This document shows, in pieces, positions 51,339 through 59,711 of a stretch of 64,000 bases of DNA. The stretch covers positions 2,976,001 to 3,040,000 of the forward strand of contig OY762070.1 of the NCBI GenBank assembly GCA_963665195.1, given 5' to 3'. The translations under genes and the position numbers were made by a program. This DNA comes from VXYL01 sp963665195. GTDB lineage: Bacteria > Pseudomonadota > Gammaproteobacteria > Pseudomonadales > Azotimanducaceae. Each line of letters opens with the position of its first letter. Position 1 is the first letter of the stretch. The notes under the pieces were generated by a model. It was not told the DNA's origin and made no database searches. It worked only from the letters and a program-made list of their open reading frames with translations.

Positions 51339-52301
51339 CTACCGGCGTCGCGTCGTCGCGTAGCCGACGCCAACCAGCGCCAGCACGAGTGCCGCGGCGC
51401 CGGCGTTGTGCAGCACCGCGACGGCGAGTGGCAGCTCGAAGACCACGTTGGCAATGCCCAGCGCCAACTGCACGCCGAGCAAGCCGCCGACGATCCAACT
51501 GGCACCGTTGTTGCCGAGCTTCAGGGCCAACGCGCCCATTGCGAGCAAAACGGCGATGGCGCCGACGCGGTGGGCGAAGTGGATCGCCACCCGGGCATCG
51601 CTCGACAGCAAGCCGCCCAGATAGTTCGGGCCGATGGTCTGCGTCAGGTCGAAGCCCGTGGCGAAGTCCATCTCCGGCAGCCACTCGCCGCGGCAGGTGG
51701 GAAAGTCCGGGCACGCCAGCGCCGCGTAGTTCGCCGTCAGCCAGCCGCCGATGGCGACCTGCACGACGAGGACCGCGAGGGCGAAGGCGATCAGCGGCTT
51801 CAGGGTCGGGGCCGCATGCCACGCGGGGCGCCACAGCGTGAGCGCGTAGAGCCACAGCAGCGCCAGCGTAGCGAAGCCGCCCAGAAGGTGTGCCGTCACC
51901 ACCTGCGGCCAGAGCTTCAGGGTGACGGTCCATGCACCGAACGCGCCTTGGGCGATGACCAGCGCGGTCAGCGCGGCGGGCAGCCGCCAGGGCAGGCGCT
52001 GTTTCAGCGCGATGCCGAGGCAGGCGAGGATGACGAGGCCCAGCGATGTCGCGGCATAGCGGTGGATCATCTCGACCCAAGCCTTGTCCGCCTCGACGGG
52101 AGCATCGGGATACGCCGCTTCGGCGCGGGCGATCTCGGCGGCGGTCTGCGGCACGCCGAGATGGCCGTAGCAGCCCGGCCAGTCCGGGCAGCCGAGGCCC
52201 GCGTCCACCAGCCGCGTGTAGGCGCCGAGGACGACGACCACAAGGGCCAGCGCGACGGCGCCGGCGACCAGAACGCGCGATGCGCGAGGGCCTTCAGCCA
52301 T
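51339..52301 (-). CDS. ctaA: Haem A synthase (CtaA/COX15)
   Basis: A 320-aa inner-membrane enzyme with about eight hydrophobic helices that oxidises haem O to haem A for aa3-type oxidases. Conserved features are GAYTRLVDAGLGCPDWPGCY near the N-terminus, the haem-ligand histidines in EMIHRYAAT and VVTAHLLGGF, and the second-half pair ARVAIHFAHRVGAI and AVLHNAGAAAL. A further Cys pair lies in LACPDFPTC. The start overlaps the SURF1 stop by 8 bp. The substrate supplier, haem O synthase (ctaB), is not in the window. Confidence 0.93.
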   Translation of the reverse strand: MAEGPRASRVLVAGAVALALVVVVLGAYTRLVDAGLGCPDWPGCYGHLGVPQTAAEIARAEAAYPDAPVEADKAWVEMIHRYAATSLGLVILACLGIALKQRLPWRLPAALTALVIAQGAFGAWTVTLKLWPQVVTAHLLGGFATLALLWLYALTLWRPAWHAAPTLKPLIAFALAVLVVQVAIGGWLTANYAALACPDFPTCRGEWLPEMDFATGFDLTQTIGPNYLGGLLSSDARVAIHFAHRVGAIAVLLAMGALALKLGNNGASWIVGGLLGVQLALGIANVVFELPLAVAVLHNAGAAALVLALVGVGYATTRRR

Positions 52302-52968
52302 TCGCCCGCCCGCGGCGGCGGCCGATGACGACGTAGCCGCCCACGACGACGGCGCCGATCAGCAGCCACTGCGCGGTGTAGCTCCAGTGCGTTCCTGTGG
52401 AGTAGTCCCACGCCAGCGGCGCCGCTCGGAGGACACCCGCAGCGCCGTGCTCCAGGCGGACTTCGCGCGGTTCGGCGTCGAGGGCCGCGGCCATGCGTTC
52501 GATGTGCAGGCCGCGTACGCGCTTCGGCCATTCCTCCGGCCATTGCTCCCGCTCCGCCAAGGGCGTTGCCGGAACCACGGGCCACACGACCCCGACGACG
52601 CTGACGGCCTCCGAGGGCGGCGCCTCGACGGGTTCCACGGCCAAGCCGCGGTTGACCAGAAAGACGCCGTCCTCGTTGCGCAGCGCGGCGAAAACGGTTG
52701 CCGGCCCGCCCGGGCGATTCGTCACCAAGAACTGGCGATCGGGGTCGTAGCGGCCCGCCAAGCGGAGGCGAGTGAAGTCGCCGGTCTCGAAGGCGTAGGC
52801 AGCGGCTTCGATGGGCTCGCCCCGCAGGCGCTCGACGCGCAGGTCTTCAAGCGCGGACTTTTCCAGGGCGCGCGAAAACTGCCAAGCCGCCAGCACCAGC
52901 ACGACGATCAGCGCCGCGCCAGCCTGCGCCGTAAGCGCCAAGCCGGGCCGGAACGCCGCCGCGCTCAT
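52294..52968 (-). CDS. SURF1 family cytochrome oxidase assembly protein
   Basis: A 224-aa protein with two membrane helices, one at each end (LTAQAGAALIVVLVLAAWQF and SYTAQWLLIGAVVVGGYVVI), and a periplasmic domain between them, the standard SURF1 topology. Family landmarks are DRQFLVTNRPGGPATVFAAL and VFLVNRGLAVE. SURF1 assists haem A insertion into subunit I. The ATG overlaps the aroE stop (ATGA). Confidence 0.9.
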   Translation of the reverse strand: MSAAAFRPGLALTAQAGAALIVVLVLAAWQFSRALEKSALEDLRVERLRGEPIEAAAYAFETGDFTRLRLAGRYDPDRQFLVTNRPGGPATVFAALRNEDGVFLVNRGLAVEPVEAPPSEAVSVVGVVWPVVPATPLAEREQWPEEWPKRVRGLHIERMAAALDAEPREVRLEHGAAGVLRAAPLAWDYSTGTHWSYTAQWLLIGAVVVGGYVVIGRRRGRANG

Positions 52969-53774
52969 GGCGAACCACCGGCGCGCAGCATCGCCACCAT
53001 GTCCGCGGTGCCCGGCAGCACGCCGCGCCAGAGACGGAACGCTTCCGCGGCCTGCTCGACCAGCATGCCGAGGCCGTCGCTCGCCGCCTGGGCGCCGTGG
53101 CGGCAAGCGGCGCGGCAGAACGGCGTCGGCGCGGCCAAGTCGTAGACCAGGTCGTAGCAGCGGCTGCCCGCCAGCGCATGGGGCGCGACCAGGTCGCCCG
53201 TACCGATCAGGCCCGCGGAGGTACCGTTGACGACCAAGTCCCAGCCGCCGCCCACTTCCTCCAGCCGGCAAGCGCGCACGCCGAACCGCTCGGCCAAACG
53301 CTCGGCCCGCGCATGGGTGCGGTTGGCGATGGTGATGTCGCTGGCACCTGCGCCCTTGAGCGGCGCGACGATGCCCTGCACGGCCCCGCCGGCGCCGACG
53401 ATCAGCGTCCGGGCGCCGTCCATTGGCCAGCCGAGGTTGCGCGTCAGGTCGCGCACCAAGCCTGCGCCGTCGGTGTTGCAGCCGCGCCGCGCCCCGTCTG
53501 CCATGTAGATCGTGTTGACCGCGCCGGCCTCTTGCGCGGCGCCGTCGTGTTCATCCGTCCATCGGTAGGCGTCGAGCTTGAAGGGTACGGTGACGTTCAG
53601 GCCCTTGCCGCCGGCGGCGAAGAAGGCCTCCGCGGCGGCGGCGAAGCCCTCCCGCGGCGCTTCGATCCGGTCGTAGCGGAGCCGCTCGCCGGTGGCCTGC
53701 GCGAAGGCGGCGTGGATGCGCGGCGAGAGGCTGTGGCCTATCGGATTGCCGACCACGGCGTAGCGGTCCGTCAT
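52965..53774 (-). CDS. aroE: Shikimate dehydrogenase
   Basis: A 269-aa enzyme reducing 3-dehydroshikimate to shikimate with NADPH in aromatic amino-acid synthesis. The shikimate-binding start YAVVGNPIGHSLSPRIHAAF, the catalytic Lys in GLNVTVPFKLDAY, the NTDG loop (CNTDGAGLVRDL), the cofactor fingerprint LIVGAGGAVQGI with NRTHARAERLA, and the C-terminal DGLGMLVEQAAEAFRLWRG are all present. Both ends overlap neighbours by ATGA junctions (tsaC before, SURF1 after). Confidence 0.96.
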   Translation of the reverse strand: MTDRYAVVGNPIGHSLSPRIHAAFAQATGERLRYDRIEAPREGFAAAAEAFFAAGGKGLNVTVPFKLDAYRWTDEHDGAAQEAGAVNTIYMADGARRGCNTDGAGLVRDLTRNLGWPMDGARTLIVGAGGAVQGIVAPLKGAGASDITIANRTHARAERLAERFGVRACRLEEVGGGWDLVVNGTSAGLIGTGDLVAPHALAGSRCYDLVYDLAAPTPFCRAACRHGAQAASDGLGMLVEQAAEAFRLWRGVLPGTADMVAMLRAGGSP

Positions 53775-54349
53775 CGGATGGTCTCGCCGGTCCGTGCGTC
53801 GTAGATGCGGCTGGGACCGGTGCGGCCGCCGATGCGCCCTGGCAGGACATAGTCCACCTCGTCGCCGAGCATTCTTCGGACGGCCTTGGCAGTCAGGCAG
53901 GGCGGCTGCCCCGTGCGGTTGGCCGAAGTGGACACCAGCGGCGCACCGAACGCCTGCGCCAAGGCGCGCGCCTGGGCGTGGCCGGGAACGCGAACCGCGA
54001 CGCTGTCGCGACCGCCTGTGACGCGCTCGTCGAAGCGGACGTTGGGGAGAATCCAGGTGACCGCGCCCGGCCAGCTTTGCCGGACCCTGCCGGCGGTGTC
54101 GTCCGGCAAGGCGGCGAGCTCGGGGGCGAAGGCGTCCGCGGCGGCCCCGATGAGAATCAGGCCTTTCGCGGCATCGCGGCCCTTGATGGCGAGCACCGCG
54201 TCTACCGCCGCCTCGTTCAGCGGATCGCAGGCGAGGCCCCAAACGCCTTCGGTGGCGTGGGCGACCACGCCGCCTCGCTCGAGGGCTTGGGCCGCAGTGC
54301 GCAACTGCGCGGCTTCCACGCCGGCATCGCCTTGTGCGCGTTGGGTCAA
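53771..54349 (-). CDS. tsaC: Threonylcarbamoyl-AMP synthase (YrdC domain)
   Basis: A 192-aa single-domain TsaC that makes the threonylcarbamoyl-AMP used for t6A37 in tRNAs reading ANN codons. YrdC landmarks are VVAHATEGVWGLACDP, AIKGRDAAKGLILIGAA, PGAVTWILPN, DSVAVRVPGH and PLVSTSANRTGQPPCLTAKA. I place the start at TTG 54349, which overlaps the purE stop; a GTG at 54319 would shorten the protein by ten residues. The yrdC-aroE order is common in gammaproteobacteria. Confidence 0.93.
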   Translation of the reverse strand: MTQRAQGDAGVEAAQLRTAAQALERGGVVAHATEGVWGLACDPLNEAAVDAVLAIKGRDAAKGLILIGAAADAFAPELAALPDDTAGRVRQSWPGAVTWILPNVRFDERVTGGRDSVAVRVPGHAQARALAQAFGAPLVSTSANRTGQPPCLTAKAVRRMLGDEVDYVLPGRIGGRTGPSRIYDARTGETIR

Positions 54350-54846
54350 TCGGCGAGCGAGCGCTGCACGGAGGCATTCTGATCGGACACCCTGGCGGCG
54401 GCGGTCTCGCGTTCTGCGGCGACCCGGGCCGCAAGTTCCGCGTCCGCAACGCCCAAAATCTGTGCCGCCAGATAGCCCGCGTTCTTCGCCCCAGCCTTGC
54501 CCACCGCCACGGTGGCCACCGGTACGCCGCCGGGCATCATCACCGTGGAAAGCAGCGCATCGGCGCCATTCAAGGGGCCGCCATCCATCGGCACGCCGAT
54601 CACCGGGCGCGTCGTGTGCGCGGCTACCGCGCCAGCCAAGTGCGCGGCCAGACCGGCGGCGCAGACGAAGACGGCGCAATCCCGCGCCACCGCATCCGCA
54701 ACGTAGCTCGCCGTCGCCGCCGGGGTGCGATGCGCGGACGTGACGCGCACCTCGAAGCCGACGCCCAGCGCGTCCAGCGTTTCCGTGCAAGCCCGCATGG
54801 TGGGCCAGTCCGACTCGGAACCCATGAGCACTGCTACCCACGCCAT
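54346..54846 (-). CDS. purE: N5-carboxyaminoimidazole ribonucleotide mutase
   Basis: A 166-aa class I PurE that converts N5-CAIR to CAIR in purine synthesis. The nucleotide loop VAVLMGSESDWPTM, the catalytic-His segment VTSAHRTPAATASY, and VPMDGGPLNGADALLSTVMM with the following PGGVPVATVAVG are characteristic. purK, its usual partner, is not adjacent. It starts the minus-strand run purE-tsaC-aroE-SURF1-ctaA. Confidence 0.96.
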   Translation of the reverse strand: MAWVAVLMGSESDWPTMRACTETLDALGVGFEVRVTSAHRTPAATASYVADAVARDCAVFVCAAGLAAHLAGAVAAHTTRPVIGVPMDGGPLNGADALLSTVMMPGGVPVATVAVGKAGAKNAGYLAAQILGVADAELAARVAAERETAAARVSDQNASVQRSLAD

Positions 54847-54927
54847 CTTTGCTTCACCTCCGGCCAGCGAAAGCGGCGAAGTTTGCGGATTCGGCGGCAG
54901 CGGAGCAAGCCCGGAAGAAAGCGTTGG

Positions 54928-55770
54928 TCAGCCGGCGGCGCGCATGTAGCCGCCGCCATGGCTGCGGACTCGGCCGTCGATTTCGAGCTCCGCCAAGCGT
55001 TCTAGCACGGCCTCCATGGCCAGGCCGCTGCCGGCAACGATGCGCTCCAAGGGCGTGACATCCGCGTCCACCAGCGCGAACACCGGATCGTCTTGCGGCG
55101 CCGCTTCATCCGGGGCCGTGCGGGCTGGCTCGATTCCCAGCGCCTCGAGCACATGCTCCGCGCACTCGACCAGCGCCGCCCCGTCGCGGATCAGGCGGTG
55201 GCAGCCATGCGACAAGGGGCTTGCGACGGATGACGGCACGGCCATCACTTCGCGGCCTTGCTCCAAAGCCATCCTAGCCGTGATCAGGGAGCCGCTGCGA
55301 TCCGATGCCTCGACGATGACGACTCCCAGGCACAGGCCGCTGACGATGCGGTTGCGGGCCGGGAAGTGGTGCTTGCGGGGCGCTGCGTCGGGCGGGTGCT
55401 CGGTCACCAGCGCACCGCCGGATGCGACGATCTGCGCGGCAAGGTCCTCGTTGCTCCTCGGATAGATGCGGCCCAGCCCGCCGCCGAGCACCGCGATGGT
55501 GGTGCCGGCGACCGCGAGGGCGCCGCGATGCGCCGCCGTGTCGATGCCGTAGGCCAGGCCGCTGACGATGGCCAGGCCCTGCACGGCCAGATCGCGACCC
55601 AGCGCGAACGCGATGTCCGCGCCCTGCCGCGTGCAGCGGCGGCTGCCGACGATGGCCACCGCAGGCGCCTCAAGCACGGCGACGCTGCCACGGCAATGCA
55701 GACGCGGCGGCGGATCCGGAATCATGCGAAGGGGAAGCGGAAGCTCATGCTGACGGATGGCTGCATCCAT
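54928..55770 (-). CDS. dprA: DNA-processing protein DprA, lacking the usual N-terminal domain
   Basis: DprA loads RecA on incoming single-stranded DNA during transformation. The extended Rossmann core is complete: IPDPPPRLHCRGSVAVLEAP, VAIVGSRRCTRQGADIAFAL, IVSGLAYGIDTAAHRGALA, FPARNRIVSGLCLGVVIVEA, GSLITARMALEQGREVMAVP, and a C-terminal winged-helix part (LERIVAGSGLAMEAVLERLA). With the ATG at 55770 the product is 280 aa, about 80-90 residues shorter at the N-terminus than typical family members. The missing part would lie where the methyltransferase island begins, so truncation by that insertion is possible. Confidence 0.88.
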   Translation of the reverse strand: MDAAIRQHELPLPLRMIPDPPPRLHCRGSVAVLEAPAVAIVGSRRCTRQGADIAFALGRDLAVQGLAIVSGLAYGIDTAAHRGALAVAGTTIAVLGGGLGRIYPRSNEDLAAQIVASGGALVTEHPPDAAPRKHHFPARNRIVSGLCLGVVIVEASDRSGSLITARMALEQGREVMAVPSSVASPLSHGCHRLIRDGAALVECAEHVLEALGIEPARTAPDEAAPQDDPVFALVDADVTPLERIVAGSGLAMEAVLERLAELEIDGRVRSHGGGYMRAAG

Positions 55771-56040
55771 GTGGTCTTGGTCTCGAAGGTTCGCCGGATG
55801 GCTTGGGCCTTGGGGATAGTAGGGCGTTGCACCGCTGCCGACATTGCGACATCCGCCCGCCGCGGGCGCCGACATCCACGCCTCTTCTTGTCAGCGATCG
55901 CCCATCGCGGCTGTTGGAAGAAGCACACAGTCGCGCCAGCCTGTACGTTCTTACAGGTTTCAGGTTGACAACCGGCACGGAGGCCAATAGGTTCTGCGGG
56001 CGACTTCGCCGCGCCTTGGGCGACGCGCAGGAGAATCCGC

Positions 56041-57132
56041 TTGGCCAGCACGCAAACCGCCGCGAACCGAACCGGGTGCGCAACGAAGCGCCGCGGGAAG
56101 CCGCTCGCGCTGAGCCTCTTCGCCGGTGCCGGCGGCCTCGACGTAGGCGTGGACGCCGCCGGCTTCCGGACGATCTGCGCGGTGGAGCTGGACGCCCATT
56201 GCGTGTCGACGCTGCTCCACAATGCTCGGAGAAAAGCGGTGTGGCGAGTCGACGTCCGGGCATTGGACCCGTGCGCTGCGGCCGACGCGGTCGGCGTCCG
56301 CCCCGGCGAACTGGCGTTGCTCCATGGCGGACCGCCCTGTCAGCCATTCAGCCAGATCGGCAAGCAGACCGGCATCAAGGACCCGCGAGGCCAGCTCGCG
56401 TTTCAGATGGTGCGCTTCGCCGCGGCGACCCGGCCGGCCGCGGTGCTGATCGAGCAGGTGCCCAAGTTCCTGAGCGCCCCGGCCACCGACGACATGACCA
56501 TGCTCGACGTGCTTAGGGAGGAGTTCTCGACCATCGGCTACGACGTTAGGGCGACGTTGATGGACGCCGCGGACTATGGCGTGCCCCAGCGCCGCAAGAG
56601 AGCCATCATCGTCGCCGTCTGCAAGGGGCAAGCGTTCGAGTTCCCTTTGGTCGGCGGAGGCCGTGCGGTGACCGTAGGGGATGCGATCGGGGACCTGCCC
56701 GCGGCCGTGCCGCCTGACCGCGACCCCCTCGTGCCGAATCACATTGACGTCACGCCGCCGAGGGACAGGCACCGCATCTCGTTCGTCGCCGAGGGCGAGT
56801 GGCTCTCCAAGACAAAGGGGGCGCCCGCGGACGTCGTGCAGCGACTGAAGCCGAAGGACTCGACGAAGTTCCGCCGGCTGCATCGCGCCCTGCCTTCGCT
56901 GACCCTGCGATGCGGCGAAGCGCTGTACCACCCCTTCGAAGACCGCTATCTGACGCCTCGAGAGTCCGCGAGAATCCAAGGCTTTCCGGACGCGCACGTC
57001 TTCGTCGGGCCGATCCGGCGCCGCACCGGCGTCGTTCGCGACCTCGACCAGCATCGCCAGGTGGCCAACGCGGTACCACCGCCGTTGGCGGAGTCCGTCG
57101 CCGCGAACGTCAAGTCCGCACTGTGTCTGTAG
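56041..57132 (+). CDS. DNA (cytosine-5-)-methyltransferase of a type II system
   Basis: A 363-aa C5-cytosine methyltransferase. Motif I LSLFAGAGGLDVGVDAAGF (residues about 25-43), motif IV GGPPCQPFSQIG with catalytic C100, motif VI-like PAAVLIEQVPKF, motif VIII DYGVPQRRKRAIIVAV, and motifs IX-X LTPRESARIQGFPD and QVANAVPPPLAESVA are in order, with a short target-recognition region between. The TTG at 56041 has an AGGAG site eight bases upstream. It overlaps the downstream endonuclease gene by 10 bp, so the pair forms a restriction-modification system. The target sequence cannot be read from the protein. Confidence 0.93.
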   Translation: MASTQTAANRTGCATKRRGKPLALSLFAGAGGLDVGVDAAGFRTICAVELDAHCVSTLLHNARRKAVWRVDVRALDPCAAADAVGVRPGELALLHGGPPCQPFSQIGKQTGIKDPRGQLAFQMVRFAAATRPAAVLIEQVPKFLSAPATDDMTMLDVLREEFSTIGYDVRATLMDAADYGVPQRRKRAIIVAVCKGQAFEFPLVGGGRAVTVGDAIGDLPAAVPPDRDPLVPNHIDVTPPRDRHRISFVAEGEWLSKTKGAPADVVQRLKPKDSTKFRRLHRALPSLTLRCGEALYHPFEDRYLTPRESARIQGFPDAHVFVGPIRRRTGVVRDLDQHRQVANAVPPPLAESVAANVKSALCL

Positions 57133-58073
57133 TCCACGAGCTCTTCGGCACGAGGATCACGGACAGCGGGGCCAACCTCGGGCAGTTTCGCCAAGCCCGC
57201 TGTCCCCACATGGGGGAGGCGCTGTGTGACGGGGGCGGAAACCGAGACATGATGCGCTGGCCTGCCGATCGGCAGCCGCTTGCGCCTTTCTTCGATAACG
57301 ATGTCGGCACGCGGGGGCGAGGCTACATTCCCTGTGGCGTGTGTTCCGTGTCCATTGCCGACACGAACTGGGCGGTCTGCCCGCGGCGCTTGCTGTCGTT
57401 CGACGCACCACAGCCTTCGGAGGCACAGCGTCCGCTATGGGGCCGCGTACTGACGCTCGCCGGTTTCGGCACCGGGGACAAAGTCCGCGTTTGGTCCGAA
57501 GTGTCCCTTCGCGACAAAGCAGGCTTCAACTACCGCCTCGACTACGTGCTCAGGTCGGGCGAGCGCCCGCCGGTCATCGTCGAGGTCATGACTGGGTCAA
57601 CGTCAGGCGGAAACAGAAGGAAGAGAACGGACATGCAGTCCGCGTTCTGCGACGCCGTGCTGTACGCCAACGGTGTTCTTCCCCTGCGCGGCGCGTCACC
57701 GGGCGTCAACGCCAGACAGGTGTGGGCGCGGATGGCATCCCAGCTGGTCGTGAAGTCCGAAGTCGCCAATCAGTGGGGCGGTCGCGCGATCTGGGTGGTT
57801 CAGGACGCGCTGATGGAGTACATCGGCCGACAGACTGGATTGCGGCTCGACGAGCTCCACTCCCCTGACTGGGAGGTCGGCGAAGTCAATGTGGTGTCGG
57901 CGAGCATCGATGATCCGAACGACATCCGCCTATACTCGGGGCCCATTGTCGCTGCGGCTGGCGAAGCGTGCTGGACCGAGCTGCTCAGTGCGCCATCCGT
58001 GCCCACGCTCCGATCTCTGTCGGATCGCCTGACGGACGACCGCATCGTTGCGACGATAGAGCTGCGGGGGTGA
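57123..58073 (+). CDS. NotI-family type II restriction endonuclease
   Basis: A 316-aa protein starting at GTG 57123. The N-terminal region has the cysteine pattern of NotI's Cys4 metal site: C27 in FRQARCPHM, C71 and C74 in IPCGVCSVSI, and C86 in NWAVCPRRL. The centre has a PD-(D/E)XK-like core, NYRLDYVLRSGERPPVIVEV, where NotI has its catalytic Asp and Glu. NotI cuts an eight-base GC site; the target here is unknown but a long GC-rich site would suit the genome. Overlap with a C5 methyltransferase gene supports the function. Confidence 0.82.
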   Translation: MSVVHELFGTRITDSGANLGQFRQARCPHMGEALCDGGGNRDMMRWPADRQPLAPFFDNDVGTRGRGYIPCGVCSVSIADTNWAVCPRRLLSFDAPQPSEAQRPLWGRVLTLAGFGTGDKVRVWSEVSLRDKAGFNYRLDYVLRSGERPPVIVEVMTGSTSGGNRRKRTDMQSAFCDAVLYANGVLPLRGASPGVNARQVWARMASQLVVKSEVANQWGGRAIWVVQDALMEYIGRQTGLRLDELHSPDWEVGEVNVVSASIDDPNDIRLYSGPIVAAAGEACWTELLSAPSVPTLRSLSDRLTDDRIVATIELRG

Positions 58074-58545
58074 TCCGAGATGTGTGTGGGGCGAGCGAAC
58101 GGCGACCGTGAGTTGCGCACGGCGCCTTCTGGTGCGCCTTGCCCGGCCGCGGCGAGCGATGGACGGGCCGAGGTGCTTATCACCTGCCCACTAGGATCGC
58201 CGGGCGGCCGCTGCCAGTGCGCGTGGGCAAGGCCGGGTTCAAGTCCATCACCATCAGGATCTTCTCCGGGATTCTCACCCCTTCCGCCGGCACGCACCGC
58301 CGCCCCGATCAACCGGGACTACCAACCGCCCTTCGCATAGGCCGGCACGATCAGCGCGTGACGTTCGATCTCGCCCAGCGACCGACCGAACAGGACACGC
58401 GAGGACAGCGAACGGAAGCATCGGGCGGCAATGGCCGGCAATAGGTGCTTGCCTGCGGCCACAAATGACGGGAGCGTCAAAGGCGAGCCGTTAGCCACGA
58501 ACATGCGTATAGTCCTGTCTTTGCATACACATCTTGGTGCGGCCA
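58074..58545. other. Intergenic region without recognisable gene
   Basis: About 470 bp between the endonuclease and vapB. Short frames exist on both strands but none looks like a protein family. The last 60 bp, with TTGCATACACATCTTGG, are AT-richer and may hold the vapBC promoter and operator. Confidence 0.4.
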
Positions 58546-58740
58546 ATGCGTACGAACATCGTCATTGACGAAGAACTGCTCAGCGGCGCGATGCGGGCAA
58601 CGGGGGCGACGACCAAGCGGCAAGTCGTCGAGTTGGGGCTGGCATCGCTGATCAAGTTGAAGGAACAGGAGCGCATCCGCGGGCTCCGAGGGAAGCTGCG
58701 CTGGACCGGCGATCTTGACGCAATGCGTCGCGACCAATGA
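58546..58740 (+). CDS. vapB: VapB-type antitoxin
   Basis: A 64-aa protein of the VapB/DUF2191 kind. RTNIVIDEELLSGAMRATGA, then TTKRQVVELGLASLIKLKEQ, is a ribbon-helix-helix DNA-binding part; the C-terminal LRGKLRWTGDLDAMRRDQ neutralises the toxin. Its stop overlaps the vapC start (ATGA at 58737-58740). The complex would be expected to repress its own promoter just upstream. Confidence 0.9.
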   Translation: MRTNIVIDEELLSGAMRATGATTKRQVVELGLASLIKLKEQERIRGLRGKLRWTGDLDAMRRDQ

Positions 58741-59138
58741 TCTTGGTGGATTCCAGCGTTTGGATCGACTACTTCAACGGTACTCCCACAGGTGAAACCG
58801 ACTTCCTCCACCAGCTGTTGGCCACCGACGTGGCGGCGACGGGCGACCTCATACTTGCCGAAGTCCTCCAGGGTTTCCGCGTCGACGCGCACTTCGCCGC
58901 GGCGAGACGTGCCCTGGCAGTGCTGCCGACATTCGACCTGCTTGGCCAAGCGCGCGCCTACCGAGCTGCTGGCCGCTATCGAGAACTCCGCAAGGCCGGC
59001 ATCACGGTGCGGAGAACCGTGGACGTGATCATCGGCTCGTTCTGCATCGACGAAGGTTTGCCGTTGCTGTTCTCGGACAGGGACTTCCTGCCGATGGTGG
59101 ACTTGCTGGGTTTGGAGCGTGCGTTGGACGAGCACTGA
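58737..59138 (+). CDS. vapC: VapC ribonuclease toxin (PIN domain)
   Basis: A 133-aa PIN-domain RNase. Catalytic acidic residues are in place: D5 (ILVDSSVWIDYF), E42 (LILAEVLQGFRVD), D96 (RRTVDVIIGSFC) and D114/D116 (FSDRDFLPM). The length is normal and the gene is intact, unlike the PIN remnants at 1399 and 47607. VapC toxins cleave tRNA or rRNA. It sits next to the NotI-type restriction system, making a small defence/addiction cluster. Confidence 0.93.
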   Translation: MILVDSSVWIDYFNGTPTGETDFLHQLLATDVAATGDLILAEVLQGFRVDAHFAAARRALAVLPTFDLLGQARAYRAAGRYRELRKAGITVRRTVDVIIGSFCIDEGLPLLFSDRDFLPMVDLLGLERALDEH

Positions 59139-59457
59139 CGGGCCGCGCGGATCCTAGGGCTGGTGCGAGCAACCTGGCGGCGCGGGTCGGGGTCCAGAGG
59201 CACACCGCTACGCCGGTGTGCGTCTTGGTCACCAAGCACGACTGGACCGTGTGGCCCTCGGTTCGCGGAGGCCAGTACAGTGATCCGCGCCGCGGTCCTG
59301 CCGACGGACAGGGTAAGTTGCGCCGTTGGCCGGGTTGGCGGAAGGCACTGTCCATCGTGTCGAAGTTCTGGGCCAAAGGCTGGGCAGCCTGCTCGATGAC
59401 TTCGGCTATGGGCCACCTGTCTTGGACGGCCTGCGCGCGGCGGCAGCTTGGCGCGGC
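59139..59457. other. Intergenic region, no gene seen
   Basis: About 320 bp between vapC and tRNA-Leu. The frames here do not resemble proteins and no hairpin with a T-run is visible. It may hold the downstream end of the tRNA-Leu transcript, which runs leftward. Confidence 0.4.
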
Positions 59458-59544
59458 TGGTGCCGAGGAGAGGACTTGAACCTCCACGGGGTTGCCCCCA
59501 CCAGCACCTGAAGCTGGCGTGTCTACCAATTTCACCACCTCGGC
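59458..59544 (-). tRNA. tRNA-Leu (CAG)
   Basis: An 87-nt class II tRNA: acceptor GCCGAGG/CCTCGGC, D-arm with AATTGGTAGACAC, anticodon stem-loop CCAGC-TTCAGGT-GCTGG (anticodon CAG), long variable arm GGGGGCAACCCC, T-loop TTCAAGT, discriminator A and encoded CCA. Confidence 0.96.
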
Positions 59545-59711
59545 AGTGGCGAGGCCGCGCTTGCCGGCGCGGGGCGGCGCACTGTACATCAGGCGCAGAC
59601 GTTGGACAATCGCAGGTTTAGGCGGCTTGAGGCAACCGACATGCCACGTTTCGGCAGGGCCGGGCGCGGGGGACGACGACAGGAGCGTGGCGGTCGCGGC
59701 GCGCGCTCAAA

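Noticed and set aside
56799..57122. Longer endonuclease starting inside the methyltransferase gene
   Set aside because: The upstream part is a frame-shadow of the methyltransferase; NotI-like sequence begins only after the GTG at 57123.
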